The notes: generated by a model not told the origin, from the letters alone. 64,000 nt of DNA from Cellulomonas sp. C5510 (GCF_019797765.1 NZ_CP081862.1:1426001-1490000), one strand, 5' to 3'. Positions 23,394 to 33,470 are shown, numbered from the stretch's first letter. Program-made: numbers and translations.

Positions 23394-25205
23394 TCACTTC
23401 GCGCGCGTGTCCACGTACAGCTCCTCGACGTCCGCGGCGAAGTCCTTCAGCACGAGGGCGCGCTTCACCTTGAGCGACGGCGTGAGGTAGCCGTTGGCCT
23501 CCGTGAAGTCGCCGTCGAGCACCCGCACCTTGCGGATGGACTCGGCGCGGGAGACGGCCTCGTTGGCCCGGGCGGCGGCGCGGTCGAGCGCGGCGAGCAC
23601 CTGGGGGTGCCGGGCGGCGGCGCGGACGTCCATCGGGGGCAGGCCGTGCATGGACAGCCAGCCCGGGAGCATGTCGGCGTCCAGCGTGACGAGGGCGCCG
23701 ATGAAGGGCCGTCCGTCCCCGACGACGACGACCTGGCTGACCAGCGGGTGGCCGCGGAACCGGTCCTCCAGCACGGCGGGCGCGACGTTCTTGCCGCCCG
23801 CGGTGACGATGAGCTCCTTGGCCCGCCCGGTCAGCCGCAGGTAGCCGTCGTCGTCGAGCATGCCGATGTCGCCCGTCGCGAACCAGCCGTCCCGCAGCAC
23901 CTCCGCCGTGGCCTCGGCGTTGTCGTGGTACCCGCGGAACACGTGCGGACCCTTGGCGTACACGTTGCCCTCGTCGTCGACGCGCAGTGACGTGCCCGGG
24001 TACGCGGGGCCGACGGTGCCGATCTTGATGAGCCCGGGCCGGTTCACGCTGGAGGGCGCCGTCGTCTCGGTCAGCCCGTAGCCCTCCAGCACCACGAGGC
24101 CGAGCCCGCGGTAGTAGTGGCCGAGGCGCTCGCCGAGCGGCGCGCCGCCCGAGATGGCGTACCGCAGCGCGCCACCCATGGCGTCCTTGAGCTTGCGCAG
24201 CACGAGCGCCGTCGCCACGGTGTGGGCCGCGCGGAGCTGCGCGGACGGGCCGGCCGGCGTGTCGAGGGCGCGCGAGTAGGTGATGGAGACCTTCGCCGCC
24301 CAGCGGAACATCTTGAGCCGGAACCCGTGGCCGGCCTTCTGCTCCGCGGAGTTGTAGACCTTCTCGAACACCCGCGGTACCGCGAGGATGTACGTCGGAC
24401 GGAACGACGCGAAGTCGGCGAGCAGGTTCCGGGTGTCCGGCGTGTGGCCGAGCGGGGAGCCCGCCTCGATCGCGACCATCTGGATGAACCGCGCGAACAC
24501 GTGCGCCAGCGGCATGAACAGCAGGGTGCGCGAGCCCGGGGTGGCGCAGACCTCGGCGAGCGCGGCGACGCCGTTGCGGGCGTTGTCGACGAAGTTGCCG
24601 TGCGACAGCTCGACGCCCTTCGGGCGGCCGGTGGTGCCGGAGGTGTAGATGATGGTCGCGAGGTCGTCCGCGCTCGCGAGGGAGCGGCGGCGCTCGATCT
24701 CCGCGTCGGCCACGTCGGAACCGCCCGCGACGAGCTGCGCGAGGCCGCCTTCGTCGATGACGAAGACGTCCCGCAGTGCCGGCACGGCGTTGCGGACCTG
24801 GCCGACGACGGCGGCGTGCGCGGCGGACTCGACGACGGCGAGCGACGCCCCGGAGTTCGACAGGATCCACTCGACCTGCTCGGCGGACGAGGTCTCGTAC
24901 ACCGGCACGCCCACGCCGCCCGCGAACCACACGGCGAAGTCGGTCAGGGTCCACTCGTAGCGGGTGCGGGACATGATCGCCACACGGTCGCCCGGCTCGA
25001 GCCCGCGCGCGACCAGTCCCTTGGCCAGCGCCGTGACCTCCGAGACGAACTCCGCCACGGTGACGGGTGCCCAGGACCCACCCAGCCCGGTGGACCGCTC
25101 GATGACGACGCTCGACGCCCCGCGCTCGAGGCGCCGCAGCAGCAGCCCCGGGACGTTCAGGGCGGGGTCGTGCGGGACGGGGGTGTCGGCGCTGAACTCG
25201 CGCAT
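23394..25205 (-). CDS. Long-chain fatty acid-CoA ligase (AMP-binding)
   Basis: ANL-superfamily enzyme of 603 aa that activates fatty acids to acyl-CoA through an acyl-AMP. The AMP-binding P-loop is 'IIYTSGTTGRPKGVELSHGN'; 'YGLTETTAPSS' is the A5 motif; 'DGWFATGDIGMLDDDGYLRLTGRAKELIV' holds A7/A8; the A10 lysine lies in 'NGYLTPSLKVKRA'. The pattern fits the FadD15-like actinobacterial group. ATG 25205 is the first Met before the fold. It stands alone. Chain-length preference cannot be told. Confidence 0.92.
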   Translation of the reverse strand: MREFSADTPVPHDPALNVPGLLLRRLERGASSVVIERSTGLGGSWAPVTVAEFVSEVTALAKGLVARGLEPGDRVAIMSRTRYEWTLTDFAVWFAGGVGVPVYETSSAEQVEWILSNSGASLAVVESAAHAAVVGQVRNAVPALRDVFVIDEGGLAQLVAGGSDVADAEIERRRSLASADDLATIIYTSGTTGRPKGVELSHGNFVDNARNGVAALAEVCATPGSRTLLFMPLAHVFARFIQMVAIEAGSPLGHTPDTRNLLADFASFRPTYILAVPRVFEKVYNSAEQKAGHGFRLKMFRWAAKVSITYSRALDTPAGPSAQLRAAHTVATALVLRKLKDAMGGALRYAISGGAPLGERLGHYYRGLGLVVLEGYGLTETTAPSSVNRPGLIKIGTVGPAYPGTSLRVDDEGNVYAKGPHVFRGYHDNAEATAEVLRDGWFATGDIGMLDDDGYLRLTGRAKELIVTAGGKNVAPAVLEDRFRGHPLVSQVVVVGDGRPFIGALVTLDADMLPGWLSMHGLPPMDVRAAARHPQVLAALDRAAARANEAVSRAESIRKVRVLDGDFTEANGYLTPSLKVKRALVLKDFAADVEELYVDTRAK

Positions 25206-25318
25206 CGGTGCTCCTGGTCGACGGGTGGGGGCCACGAGGTCGCCGCGGTCCACCGCGACGTCCGGCCGGTCCGTCATGCTATCGGCGCGGCAGCCCGGCC
25301 CCGGCACACCCGGTCCGC

Positions 25319-26092
25319 TCAGGCCGCGCCGGAGCCGCTCGCGTGCGTCGGGTCGAGCACCCGCTGCAGGAACGCCTGCGTCCGCGGCTCCGTGGGGGCG
25401 CCGATGACCTGGTCCGCCGGGCCCTGCTCGACGACGACGCCGCCGTCCATGAACACCACCCGGTCGCCGACCTCGCGGGCGAACGCCATCTCGTGCGTGA
25501 CGACCATCATCGTCATGCCGCCGTCGGCGAGGTCCCGCATCACCGCCAGCACGTCGCCGACCAGCTCCGGGTCCAGCGCGGACGTGGGCTCGTCGAACAG
25601 CATGAGCTGCGGGTCCATGGACAGCGCCCGGGCGATCGCCACCCGCTGCTGCTGGCCGCCCGAGAGCTGCGCGGGGTGGGCGTCGGCGCGGTCGCCGAGA
25701 CCGACCCGCTCGAGGTTCGCCCGGGCGATGCGCTCGGCCTCGGCCGCGGGGCGCCGGAGCACCTGCCGCTGCGCCATCGTGCAGTTCTCCAGCACCGTCT
25801 TGTGGCTGAACAGGTTGAACTGCTGGAACACCATGCCGACGTGCGTCCGGACCCGGTCGATGTCGACGTCGGGGTCGGTGACGTCGACGCCCAGCACGTC
25901 GATGCGGCCGGCCGTGGGCTGCTCCAGGAGGTTCACGCAGCGCAGCAGCGTCGACTTGCCGGAGCCGGACGGCCCGATGACGCACACCACCTCGCCGGCG
26001 TGGACGTCCAGGTCGATGCCGGTGAGCACTTCGCGCTCGCCGAAGGACTTGTGCAGCCCGGCGATGCGGACGACGGGGGAGTCGGTGGTCAT
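25319..26092 (-). CDS. Polar amino acid ABC transporter ATP-binding protein
   Basis: ATPase of the GlnQ/HisP type, 257 aa. Walker A is GPSGSGKS, the Q-loop is '[18 protein letters not shown]', the signature is LSGGQQQR, Walker B is '[20 protein letters not shown]', and the H-loop is '[12 protein letters not shown]'. These blocks are diagnostic of amino acid importers. ATG 26092 overlaps the permease stop (26089), so it is coupled. Third gene of SBP-permease-ATPase. Confidence 0.95.
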   Translation of the reverse strand: MTTDSPVVRIAGLHKSFGEREVLTGIDLDVHAGEVVCVIGPSGSGKSTLLRCVNLLEQPTAGRIDVLGVDVTDPDVDIDRVRTHVGMVFQQFNLFSHKTVLENCTMAQRQVLRRPAAEAERIARANLERVGLGDRADAHPAQLSGGQQQRVAIARALSMDPQLMLFDEPTSALDPELVGDVLAVMRDLADGGMTMMVVTHEMAFAREVGDRVVFMDGGVVVEQGPADQVIGAPTEPRTQAFLQRVLDPTHASGSGAA

Positions 26093-26931
26093 GAGCGGCT
26101 CCTCGCGCCGGTGCGCTTCTCCAGGTACCGGGCGAGCTGCCCGAGCGGCAGGGTGATGAGCAGGTAGCAGGCGCCGATGAGGAACAGCGGCGTGAGCCCG
26201 CCCTGGGCGGTGTTGAGGGCGTTCTGCCCGATGCGCGTGAGGTCGAACTGGTCCGTCGCCAGGCCGAGCAGGAACACCAGCGAGGTGTCCTTCGTCAGCA
26301 GGATGAACTCGTTCGTCATGGGCGGCAGCACGATGCGGAACGCCTGCGGCACGACGACGCTGCGCAGGGTCCGCCCGTGCGACATGCCGAGCGACCGCGC
26401 CGCCTCGACCTGCCCGCGCGGCACCGCCTGCAGGCCGGCGCGCAGCGTCTCGGCGATGTACGCGGCCGACACCATGCCGAGCGCCAGCGCGGCCTTGAGC
26501 GTCACCGACCCGAGCTGGATGCCGAAGGCCAGCGGCACGGCGTACCCGAACGAGATGACGACGAGCAGCGCCGGGATGCCGCGGAAGAACTCGATGTAGG
26601 CCGTGGCGACCCAGCGGTAGACCCGCACGGAGGACAGGCGCATGAGCGCGAGGGCGGTCCCGAGCGACAGGCCCACCGCGAACCCCGCGAGCGTGTACTG
26701 CACCGTGTTGAGGAACGCCTGCGGGATCGTCGGGGCGATCTGCCGCACGGTCTCCCAGTTGAAGAAGTTGTCCCCGACGGCCGACCAGTCGACCGCCAGC
26801 GCGACGGCGGCCAGGACCGCCACGGCCACGGCGTACTGGACGCCGCGCACCACGCGGGCGCGGCGGCGCGGGCTCCACCGGCGCCGGGGCGAGGAGATCT
26901 GCCCCGGTGCCGGTGCGGGCGTGGTCGTCAC
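26089..26931 (-). CDS. Polar amino acid ABC transporter permease
   Basis: HisM/GlnP-type permease, 280 aa, with an arginine-rich cytoplasmic start and about five to six helices. '[27 protein letters not shown]' begins the transmembrane domain; '[19 protein letters not shown]' and the EAA loop '[46 protein letters not shown]' (core EAARSLGMS) are family hallmarks. GTG 26931 lies one base after the SBP stop. Forms one importer with its neighbours. Confidence 0.94.
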   Translation of the reverse strand: MTTTPAPAPGQISSPRRRWSPRRRARVVRGVQYAVAVAVLAAVALAVDWSAVGDNFFNWETVRQIAPTIPQAFLNTVQYTLAGFAVGLSLGTALALMRLSSVRVYRWVATAYIEFFRGIPALLVVISFGYAVPLAFGIQLGSVTLKAALALGMVSAAYIAETLRAGLQAVPRGQVEAARSLGMSHGRTLRSVVVPQAFRIVLPPMTNEFILLTKDTSLVFLLGLATDQFDLTRIGQNALNTAQGGLTPLFLIGACYLLITLPLGQLARYLEKRTGARSRS

Positions 26932-26932
26932 C

Positions 26933-27748
26933 TCAGCTGCCCGCGGAGGCCGACGCGTCGCCCGACGGCGCGACGCCGATCCGGTCGGTGTAGATCGCGT
27001 CGTACGTGCCGTCCTCGCGGATGCGGTCGAGCGTGGCGTTCACGGCGTCGAGCAGGGCGGTGTTGCCCTTCTTCACGCCGATGCCGTACTGCTCGCCGGT
27101 CGGGAACGTCGCCGCGACCTCGAAGCCCTCGGAGACGAACGGGCCGAGCACGGCGATGTCGTTGACGGCGGCGTCGACCTGGCCGGTCTTGAGCGCCTGG
27201 ATCTGCAGCCCGAGGTCCTGGAACTGGATCGGGGTGAGCCCGTTGTCGGTGACCCAGGCCTCGCCCGTCGTCGCCTGCTGCACGGCGATCTGCTTGCCCT
27301 CGAGGTCCTCGACGGTGCTGAGGTCCGAGCCCTCCGGGACCAGCAGGCCCTGGTCGGCGTCGAAGTACGGCTCCGAGAAGTCGAACTTCCCCTGGCGCTC
27401 CTCGGTGATCGTGATGCCGGAGGCGACCACGTCGCAGTTGCCGCTGTTCAGGTCGGCGCCGGACTGGATGCCCTCGAACGGGGACACGCGCGGGGTCAGC
27501 GTGACGCCCAGGTCCTTCGCGACCTCCCCGACGATGTCCATGTCGAGGCCGACGACGGTGCCGTCCTCCTCGAACTCGAAGGGCTCGAACGGCGGGTTGG
27601 TGCAGACGGTGAGCGTCCCGGCCTGCACCAGGTCGACACCGCCCTCGGTGGCGTCGCCGGAGCCCTCGGAGTCCCCGCCGCCGCACGCGGCGAGCAGGAG
27701 GGCCGCGGCGACGGCGGCGGGCAGGGCGGCGAGATGACGGGTGCGCAT
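26933..27748 (-). CDS. Amino acid ABC transporter substrate-binding lipoprotein
   Basis: Periplasm-side receptor of bacterial SBP family 3, 271 aa. Signal peptide with lipobox LLAAC (Cys near residue 22), followed by a Gly/Ser/Asp linker. 'GTLTVCTNPPFEPFEFEEDGTVVGLDMDIVGEVAKDLG' opens the fold; 'FEGIQSGADLNSGNCDVVASGITITEERQGKFDFSEPYF' and 'GEQYGIGVKKGNTALLDAVNATLDRIREDGTYDAIY' are the standard family 3 blocks. Ligand is probably a polar amino acid; which one is not visible. First gene of its operon. Confidence 0.94.
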   Translation of the reverse strand: MRTRHLAALPAAVAAALLLAACGGGDSEGSGDATEGGVDLVQAGTLTVCTNPPFEPFEFEEDGTVVGLDMDIVGEVAKDLGVTLTPRVSPFEGIQSGADLNSGNCDVVASGITITEERQGKFDFSEPYFDADQGLLVPEGSDLSTVEDLEGKQIAVQQATTGEAWVTDNGLTPIQFQDLGLQIQALKTGQVDAAVNDIAVLGPFVSEGFEVAATFPTGEQYGIGVKKGNTALLDAVNATLDRIREDGTYDAIYTDRIGVAPSGDASASAGS

Positions 27749-27783
27749 CGGAACTACTCCTCGTGTGGAAAACCGGCCGCAAG

Positions 27784-27814
27784 ACTATACGTCGCAGACG
27801 ATACGTATGCACAA
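27784..27814 (-). promoter_or_regulatory. Predicted promoter of the amino acid ABC operon
   Basis: Minus strand: TTGTGC (27809-27814), a 19-base spacer and TATAGT (27784-27789). The spacer contains two ATACGT palindromes, one on each side of CGTCTGCG, which may be a regulator site. Confidence 0.5.
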
Positions 27815-27931
27815 CGCGTCGTCCCGGGACCAGAGTCCCACCCAGGGGCCCCAGGCGCCGCCGGGGCGACCGCGCCGGCCGCCCCGGCGGCGCCCGAGGT
27901 GGTCGTCCGCCCGGGCAGCGCCCGGGGGCTC

Positions 27932-30637
27932 TCAGGCCGTGGGCTGCTTCGGCTCCGGCGGCAGGAGCTCGGCGTCCCGGGCGACGACCGCCGCGTCGGC
28001 GGAGTCCGGGACCTCGACCACGTCGAGCGGGCCGGTCACGCGGCCCGCCGCGCGGACGTCCCCCAGCGCCACCTGCACGCCCGGCAGCAGCGAGGCCGGG
28101 ACCTCGAGGCGCGCCCGCAGGATCTCCGTGCGCATCGAGACCTTCGCCTCGGACTTCACCTTGCGCAGCGCCGCCAGGGCGGCACCCGCCGCGCCGACGA
28201 CCGCCGGGTCGCCGTCGCCCGCTGCCGCGCGCAGCGGCTCCGCGACCGGCCACGGCGCGCGGTGCACCGAGCCCTCGCGCCACCACGACCAGACCTCCTC
28301 GGTCGCGAACGGCAGCACCGGGGCGAACAGCCGCAGCATCACGTCGAGCGCGAGGCTCAGCGCGGCACGCGCCGACGCCGTCTCCGGCGTCACGTCCGCC
28401 GCGCCCGCGCCCGCTCCGTACGCGCGGTCCTTGACCAGCTCCAGGTAGTCGTCGCAGAACGTCCAGAAGAACGTCTCCGTGAGCTCCAGCGCACGCGTGT
28501 GGTCGTACGCCTCCAGCGCGGCCGTCGCGCGGTCCACCACATCCGCCAGCCCCGCGAGCATCGCCCGGTCCAGCGGGTCCGTCACGAGGGAGGCGTCCAG
28601 CGCGGACGCGCCCTGCTCGGCGGGGCCGAACGACAGCGCGAACTTGGACGCGTTCAGCACCTTGATGGCCAGGCGGCGGCCGATCTTCATCTGGCCGACC
28701 TCGAACGCCGCGTCCGTGCCCAGGCGGGCGCTCGCCGCCCAGTAGCGGACCGCGTCGGAGCCGTGCTCCTCGAGCAGGCCCATCGGGGTGACGACGTTGC
28801 CCTTGGACTTCGACATCTTCTTGCGGTCGGGGTCGAGGATCCAGCCGCTGATCGCCGCGTCCGCCCACGGCAGCGAGCCGTGCTCCAGGTGCGAGCGGAC
28901 CACCGTCGAGAACAGCCAGGTCCGGATGATGTCCTGGCCCTGGGGGCGCAGGTCCATCGGGAACACCCGAGCGAACAGGTCCGGGTCGGAGCGCCAGCCG
29001 CCCGCGATCTGCGGGGTCAGCGACGACGTCGCCCACGTATCCATGATGTCCGGGTCGCCGACGAAGCCGCCCGGCACGCCCCGCTGCTCCGCCGTGTAGC
29101 CGGCGGGGACGTCCGAGGACGGGTCGACCGGGAGCTGGTCCTCCGACGGCAGCAGCGGGTGGTCGTAGTCCGGCTCGCCGTCCGCGTCCAGCGCGTACCA
29201 GACGGGGAACGGCACGCCGAAGAACCGCTGGCGCGAGATCAGCCAGTCGCCGTTGAGGCCGCCGACCCAGTTCTCGTACCGCACGCGCATGAAGTCCGGG
29301 TGGAACCCGAGCTCCTGGCCGCGCTGCAGCAGCTCGGCACGCAGCGACTCGTCGCGGCCGCCGTTGCGGATGTACCACTGGCGGGACGTGACGATCTCGA
29401 GCGGCTTGTCGCCCTTCTCGAAGAAGTTCGCCATGCGGTCGGTCTTCTGCGGCTCGCCGTCCAGGTCGCCCGACGCGCGCAGCCCGGCCACGACGGCCTC
29501 GCGCGCCGAGAACGTCGTCTTGCCGGCGATCTCCTCGTAGCGGGCGCGGCCCTCGGGCGACGTCACCCACTCCGGGACCTCGCGCAGCAGCCGGCCGTCA
29601 CGGCCGATCACCGAGCGAGTCGGGAGCTGCAGCTCGCGCCACCACTGCACGTCGGTCAGGTCGCCGAACGTGCAGCACATCGCGATGCCGGCGCCCTTGT
29701 CGGGCTCGGCGGCCGGGTGCGCCAGCACGGGCACCTCGACGCCGAACAGCGGGCTGGTCACCGTCGTGCCGAACAGGTGCTGGTAGCGCTCGTCGTCCGG
29801 GTGGGCGATCAGCGCGACGCACGCCGGGAGGAGCTCGGGGCGGGTGGTCTCGATGTGCACCGGCTCGGCGCCCGCGCGGTGGAACGCCACCCGGTGGAAC
29901 GCGCCCGGGTACGGGCGGGCCTCCAGCTCGGCCTGCGCGACCGCGGTCTGGAACGTCACGTCCCACAGCCCGGGGGCCTCGGCCTGGTACGCCTCGCCGC
30001 GCGACAGGTTCCGCAGGAACGCCTGCTGCGCGACCGCGCGGGCCTCGGCGCTGATCGTCTGGTACGTCATGCCCCAGTCGACGGACAGGCCCAGGCGGCG
30101 CCACAGCGCCTCGAACTGCTGCTCGTCCTCGACGGTCAGGCGCTCGCACAGCTCGACGAAGTTGCGGCGGCTCACCGGCACCTGGTCGGCGGCCTTGACG
30201 CTCTTGCCCTCACCGCCGACGTGCGGCGGCTCGAAGTCCGGGTCGTACGGCAGCGACGGGTCGCAGCGCACGCCGAAGTAGTTCTGCACGCGGCGCTCGG
30301 TGGGCAGGCCGTTGTCGTCCCAGCCCATCGGGTAGAACACCTCGGCGCCCCGCATCCGGCGGAACCGCGCGACGACGTCGGTGTGCGTGTACGAGAAGAC
30401 GTGGCCGACGTGCAGGGAGCCGGAGACCGTCGGCGGCGGCGTGTCGATCGAGAACACCTGCTCGCGCGTCGCGGACCGGTCGAACGCGTACGTGCCCTGC
30501 TCCGTCCAGGCGCCGTCCCAGCGGGCCTCGACGCCGTCGAGGGACACCCGGTCCGGTACCTCGCGGACCGCGCGTACGGCCGCGGCGGCGGTCGTCGAGG
30601 GGTCGGCGGCGGTCGAGGCGGGGGACAGATCGGTCAT
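27932..30637 (-). CDS. valS: Valine-tRNA ligase
   Basis: Class I aminoacyl-tRNA synthetase of 901 aa. The HIGH motif is 'PPPTVSGSLHVGH' (HVGH), followed by 'MGWDDNGLPTERRVQNYFGVRCDPSLPYDPDF', whose core GWDDNGLPTE is typical of ValS. The editing domain contains 'HIETTRPELLPACVALIAHPDDERYQ'; the KMSKS signature is 'KKMSKSKGN'; a helical anticodon-binding domain follows. The 'TVSGSLHVGH' form differs from the 'NVTGxLHxGH' form of many bacteria and looks like the ValS type shared by some actinobacteria and archaea. ATG 30637 is chosen; the preceding frame extends through a repeat and is not coding. No T-box leader is seen. Confidence 0.93.
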   Translation of the reverse strand: MTDLSPASTAADPSTTAAAAVRAVREVPDRVSLDGVEARWDGAWTEQGTYAFDRSATREQVFSIDTPPPTVSGSLHVGHVFSYTHTDVVARFRRMRGAEVFYPMGWDDNGLPTERRVQNYFGVRCDPSLPYDPDFEPPHVGGEGKSVKAADQVPVSRRNFVELCERLTVEDEQQFEALWRRLGLSVDWGMTYQTISAEARAVAQQAFLRNLSRGEAYQAEAPGLWDVTFQTAVAQAELEARPYPGAFHRVAFHRAGAEPVHIETTRPELLPACVALIAHPDDERYQHLFGTTVTSPLFGVEVPVLAHPAAEPDKGAGIAMCCTFGDLTDVQWWRELQLPTRSVIGRDGRLLREVPEWVTSPEGRARYEEIAGKTTFSAREAVVAGLRASGDLDGEPQKTDRMANFFEKGDKPLEIVTSRQWYIRNGGRDESLRAELLQRGQELGFHPDFMRVRYENWVGGLNGDWLISRQRFFGVPFPVWYALDADGEPDYDHPLLPSEDQLPVDPSSDVPAGYTAEQRGVPGGFVGDPDIMDTWATSSLTPQIAGGWRSDPDLFARVFPMDLRPQGQDIIRTWLFSTVVRSHLEHGSLPWADAAISGWILDPDRKKMSKSKGNVVTPMGLLEEHGSDAVRYWAASARLGTDAAFEVGQMKIGRRLAIKVLNASKFALSFGPAEQGASALDASLVTDPLDRAMLAGLADVVDRATAALEAYDHTRALELTETFFWTFCDDYLELVKDRAYGAGAGAADVTPETASARAALSLALDVMLRLFAPVLPFATEEVWSWWREGSVHRAPWPVAEPLRAAAGDGDPAVVGAAGAALAALRKVKSEAKVSMRTEILRARLEVPASLLPGVQVALGDVRAAGRVTGPLDVVEVPDSADAAVVARDAELLPPEPKQPTA

Positions 30638-30746
30638 GGTCACCCATCTTCCCAGATCCGAACACCCCGCCCGACCGCCCCGCCGCGGCCCCGCGCGGAC
30701 GGCCGCGCCCCGCCGCTCCGCGCCGCGTCCGCCGCTCCGCGTCCCG

Positions 30747-30815
30747 CGAGTTCGGCACTCCCAGTCGAGTTCGGCAGCTCGGACTGCCGAACTCGCACGC
30801 GGACTGCCGAACTCG
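30747..30815. repeat. Four-unit intergenic repeat, copy B
   Basis: CGAGTTCGGCA at 30747-30757 and 30766-30776, then TGCCGAACTCG at 30785-30795 and 30805-30815, spacers 8, 8 and 9 bases. All four units are perfect, making this the best-conserved of three copies. It lies between the valS start and the end of the MFS gene. Confidence 0.88.
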
Positions 30816-30860
30816 CGGGGAGGGGGAGGGGCGGGGCGCGGGGCGCGGGGGGTGGGGGTG

Positions 30861-32324
30861 TTAGGCGGCGGCCGGGGCCGGGGCCGGGGTCGGGCGGTGG
30901 GTGAAGCGGTGGAACGTCGCGCGGGTGCCGCCCTCGCTGCGCCGGGCCAGGGCGAGGCCGACGACGACCGCGCCGAGCAGCGGCCCGACGCCGCACGCGA
31001 CCATGCCGGCCCGCGCGCCGAGGTGCTCGCACACCCAGCCGATGAGCGTCCCGGACACGGCCTGCGCGCCGAGCAGCACCAGGACGTACAGCGCCATGAC
31101 GCGGCCGCGGACGTGCGGGGCGACCGTCGTCTGCACCAGGGTGTTCGAGCCCGTGAGGTACAGCAGCGTGGCGACGCCCATCGCGATGAGCACGGCGACG
31201 AACACCGGCCGGCTCGGCGCGGCGGCCGCGAGCAGCTGCAGCACGCCGACGGCCCCCGCGAGCACGACGAGGTGGGTGATGCGGCTGCCTCGGCGTCGGG
31301 TGGACAGCAGCGCGCCGGTGAGCGCACCGACCGCGAGCATCGACGTCAGCAGCGCGTAGCCACCGGCGTCGGTGTGGAACACCTGGTCGGTGTACGCGGC
31401 GAGCACGGTGGCCATGTTGACGCCGGTGACGGCCACGAAGCCGACGAGCACGACCGACCACAGGATGCGCGGCGTCCGGCGGACGTACGCGAGGCCCTCG
31501 CGGAGCTGGCCCTTGGCGCGTGCGACCACCGGGGCGGCCGTGAGCTCGGAGGTGCGCATCACGGCGAGCAGTGCGACGGCGACGAGGCACGCGACGGCGT
31601 TGAGCAGGAACGTCCAGCCCTCGCCGACCGCGCTGATGAGCCCGCCGGCGACCGCCGGGCCGACCAGCCCGCCGAGCTGGAACACCGCGGAGTTGACGCT
31701 GATCGCCTGCCGCAGGTGCTGCGGGCCGGCGACCTCGTGCACGAACGCCTGACGCGCGGGGTTGTCGAACACGGTCGCGAGACCGCTGACGAACGCGGCG
31801 ACGAGCACGTGCCACGCCTGGACGTGACCGGACAGCGCGAGCACGCCCACGGCCAGCGTGGACAGGCCGAACACCGACTGGGTGACCATGAGCACGCGGC
31901 GCCGGGGGTAGCGGTCGGCGACGACCCCGCCGACCAGGCCGAGCAGCAGCATCGGGACGAACTGCAGCGTCACCGTCAGCCCCACCAGCGCGGCCGAGCC
32001 GGTCAGGGTCAGCACGAGCCAGTCCTGGGCGACGCGGGCCGCCCAGCCGCAGGTGTTGGTGAGCACCTGCGAGGAGACGTAGAGCCGGAAGTTCCGGACG
32101 CCGAGCGCGGCGAGCGTGGCGTTGCGGGGGCGCGGGCCGTCGACGGCGACGGGAACGGGCCGACGGTGCAGGGCGAGGCGCGGCCGGTGCAGGGTCCGGC
32201 GGGGCCGGCTGGAGGTCGCGGAGGACGCGGGGGCGGTGCGGTCGGCCTGCGGTGCGCGGCCGGCGCGGGGGGAGGGGCGGCGGGTGCGGGTCGGGGACGA
32301 GGACGGGCGGCGGGCCGAGGGCAC
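30861..32324 (-). CDS. MFS transporter (EntS/MFS_3-like)
   Basis: 487-aa major facilitator with a long basic, Pro/Arg-rich cytoplasmic N-terminus (about 65 residues) before helix 1. The blocks 'NFRLYVSSQVLTNTCGWAARVAQDWLVLTLTGSAALVGLTVTLQF', 'VVADRYPRRRVLMVTQ' and 'DNPARQAFVHEVAGPQHLRQAISVNSAVFQLGGLVGPAVAG' are typical of the EntS-like MFS_3 family, which includes siderophore and drug exporters. The start is ATG 32324; a start nearer helix 1 is possible. It is divergent from a LysR regulator that may control it. Confidence 0.85.
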   Translation of the reverse strand: MPSARRPSSSPTRTRRPSPRAGRAPQADRTAPASSATSSRPRRTLHRPRLALHRRPVPVAVDGPRPRNATLAALGVRNFRLYVSSQVLTNTCGWAARVAQDWLVLTLTGSAALVGLTVTLQFVPMLLLGLVGGVVADRYPRRRVLMVTQSVFGLSTLAVGVLALSGHVQAWHVLVAAFVSGLATVFDNPARQAFVHEVAGPQHLRQAISVNSAVFQLGGLVGPAVAGGLISAVGEGWTFLLNAVACLVAVALLAVMRTSELTAAPVVARAKGQLREGLAYVRRTPRILWSVVLVGFVAVTGVNMATVLAAYTDQVFHTDAGGYALLTSMLAVGALTGALLSTRRRGSRITHLVVLAGAVGVLQLLAAAAPSRPVFVAVLIAMGVATLLYLTGSNTLVQTTVAPHVRGRVMALYVLVLLGAQAVSGTLIGWVCEHLGARAGMVACGVGPLLGAVVVGLALARRSEGGTRATFHRFTHRPTPAPAPAAA

Positions 32325-32441
32325 AGGTGTTCCTAGCTGAGGTGGTGCGGCGGTGTGGGTGCGGAAGCGTTGCGGACGCGTCGGGGTGGCTCCAGCCTAC
32401 GTCCGGAGGGTCGATTTTCAGAGGTGATGACGGGAATGACT

Positions 32442-32449
32442 GTGATCAC
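32442..32449. promoter_or_regulatory. LysR-type operator candidate
   Basis: GTGATCAC, an 8-bp palindrome, lies midway between the divergent MFS and LysR genes, inside a local AT-richer stretch (32412-32465) that also contains GTGATGA and TGTGATGATG repeats. It is the natural place for LysR binding. Confidence 0.4.
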
Positions 32450-32514
32450 GTTCTGTGATGATGTGGTGGTGGCGCCGCAGGTCAGCGGCACCGCCTGAGA
32501 CCGGGAGGGCAGCC

Positions 32515-33363
32515 GTGTTTGACCCCGACCAGCTCCGCACTTTCCTCGCCGTTTCCGAGACGTTGAACTTCACGCGCGCCGCAGCCCGGCTGTCCCTGTC
32601 GCAGCCCACGGTCAGCCAGCACGTCCGCAAGCTCGAGGACGCCGCGGGCCGCCGGCTGCTCGACCGCGACACCCGCGGCGTGCAGCTGACCGACGACGGG
32701 CAGGCGATGGCGACGTTCGCCCGGACGATCCTCGCGGCGCACGACGAGGCGACGCGCTACTTCACCGGGTCGGCGATGCACGGCCGGCTGCGGTTCGGCG
32801 CGGCGGACGACCTGGCGCTCGCCCAGCTCCCGCGCGTGCTGCGCGACTTCCGGCGCCTGCACCCGCGGATCAACCTGGAGCTCACCGTGGCGCAGAGCGG
32901 CACCCTGCACCGCCGGCTGCACGCGGGCCAGCTCGACCTCGTCTACATCAAGGAGGCGACCGGGCAGTCCGACGGCCAGCTCGTGCGCCGGGACCGGCTC
33001 GTGTGGGTGGCGGTCCCGGGCACGGCGGTCGAGGCCGACGCCCCCGTGCCGCTCATCACCTACCAGGGTGCCTCGCTCACCCGGCAGGCCGCCGTCCGGG
33101 CGCTCACCGAGGCGGGACGCCCCTGGCGGACCACGTGCAAGGTCGTCGAGGTCAACGGCGTGCTCGCCGCGCTGCGGGCCGGACTCGGCATCGCGGTGCT
33201 GCCGCAGAGCCTGCTGCCGGACGACCTGGTGCAGCTCCCCGCGGCGGCGCTGGGCCTGCCGGACCTCGGCGACGTCGACATCACCCTCGTCGCGAACCCG
33301 CGGTCGCCGCGGGAGCCGATCGAGGCGCTCACGTCGGCGATCCTCGGGCACGCACCGCGCTGA
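32515..33363 (+). CDS. LysR-family transcriptional regulator
   Basis: 282 aa. N-terminal winged helix-turn-helix 'LRTFLAVSETLNFTRAAARLSLSQPTVSQHVRKLEDAAGRRLLDRDTRGVQLT' (residues about 6-58; core RAAARLSLSQPTVSQHVRKL) and a two-lobed effector domain with 'GRLRFGAADDLALAQLPRVLRDFRRLHPRINLEL'. GTG 32515 with GGGAGGG upstream is chosen. It is divergent from the MFS exporter, the classical regulator-target layout. Effector unknown. Confidence 0.93.
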   Translation: MFDPDQLRTFLAVSETLNFTRAAARLSLSQPTVSQHVRKLEDAAGRRLLDRDTRGVQLTDDGQAMATFARTILAAHDEATRYFTGSAMHGRLRFGAADDLALAQLPRVLRDFRRLHPRINLELTVAQSGTLHRRLHAGQLDLVYIKEATGQSDGQLVRRDRLVWVAVPGTAVEADAPVPLITYQGASLTRQAAVRALTEAGRPWRTTCKVVEVNGVLAALRAGLGIAVLPQSLLPDDLVQLPAAALGLPDLGDVDITLVANPRSPREPIEALTSAILGHAPR

Positions 33364-33470
33364 CCGCGCCGGCCGCTCCGGGTCGCCGGAAATACTGCCG
33401 TCATCGACGCTGGTTAGGCTCGACGAGGACCCGTGGCAGCGCGGGCGGACCGGCACGAGGGAGAGCGTTC

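Noticed and set aside
30638..30860. T-box leader for valS
   Set aside because: No T-box bulge sequence or specifier loop is visible; the gap is filled by the four-unit repeat.
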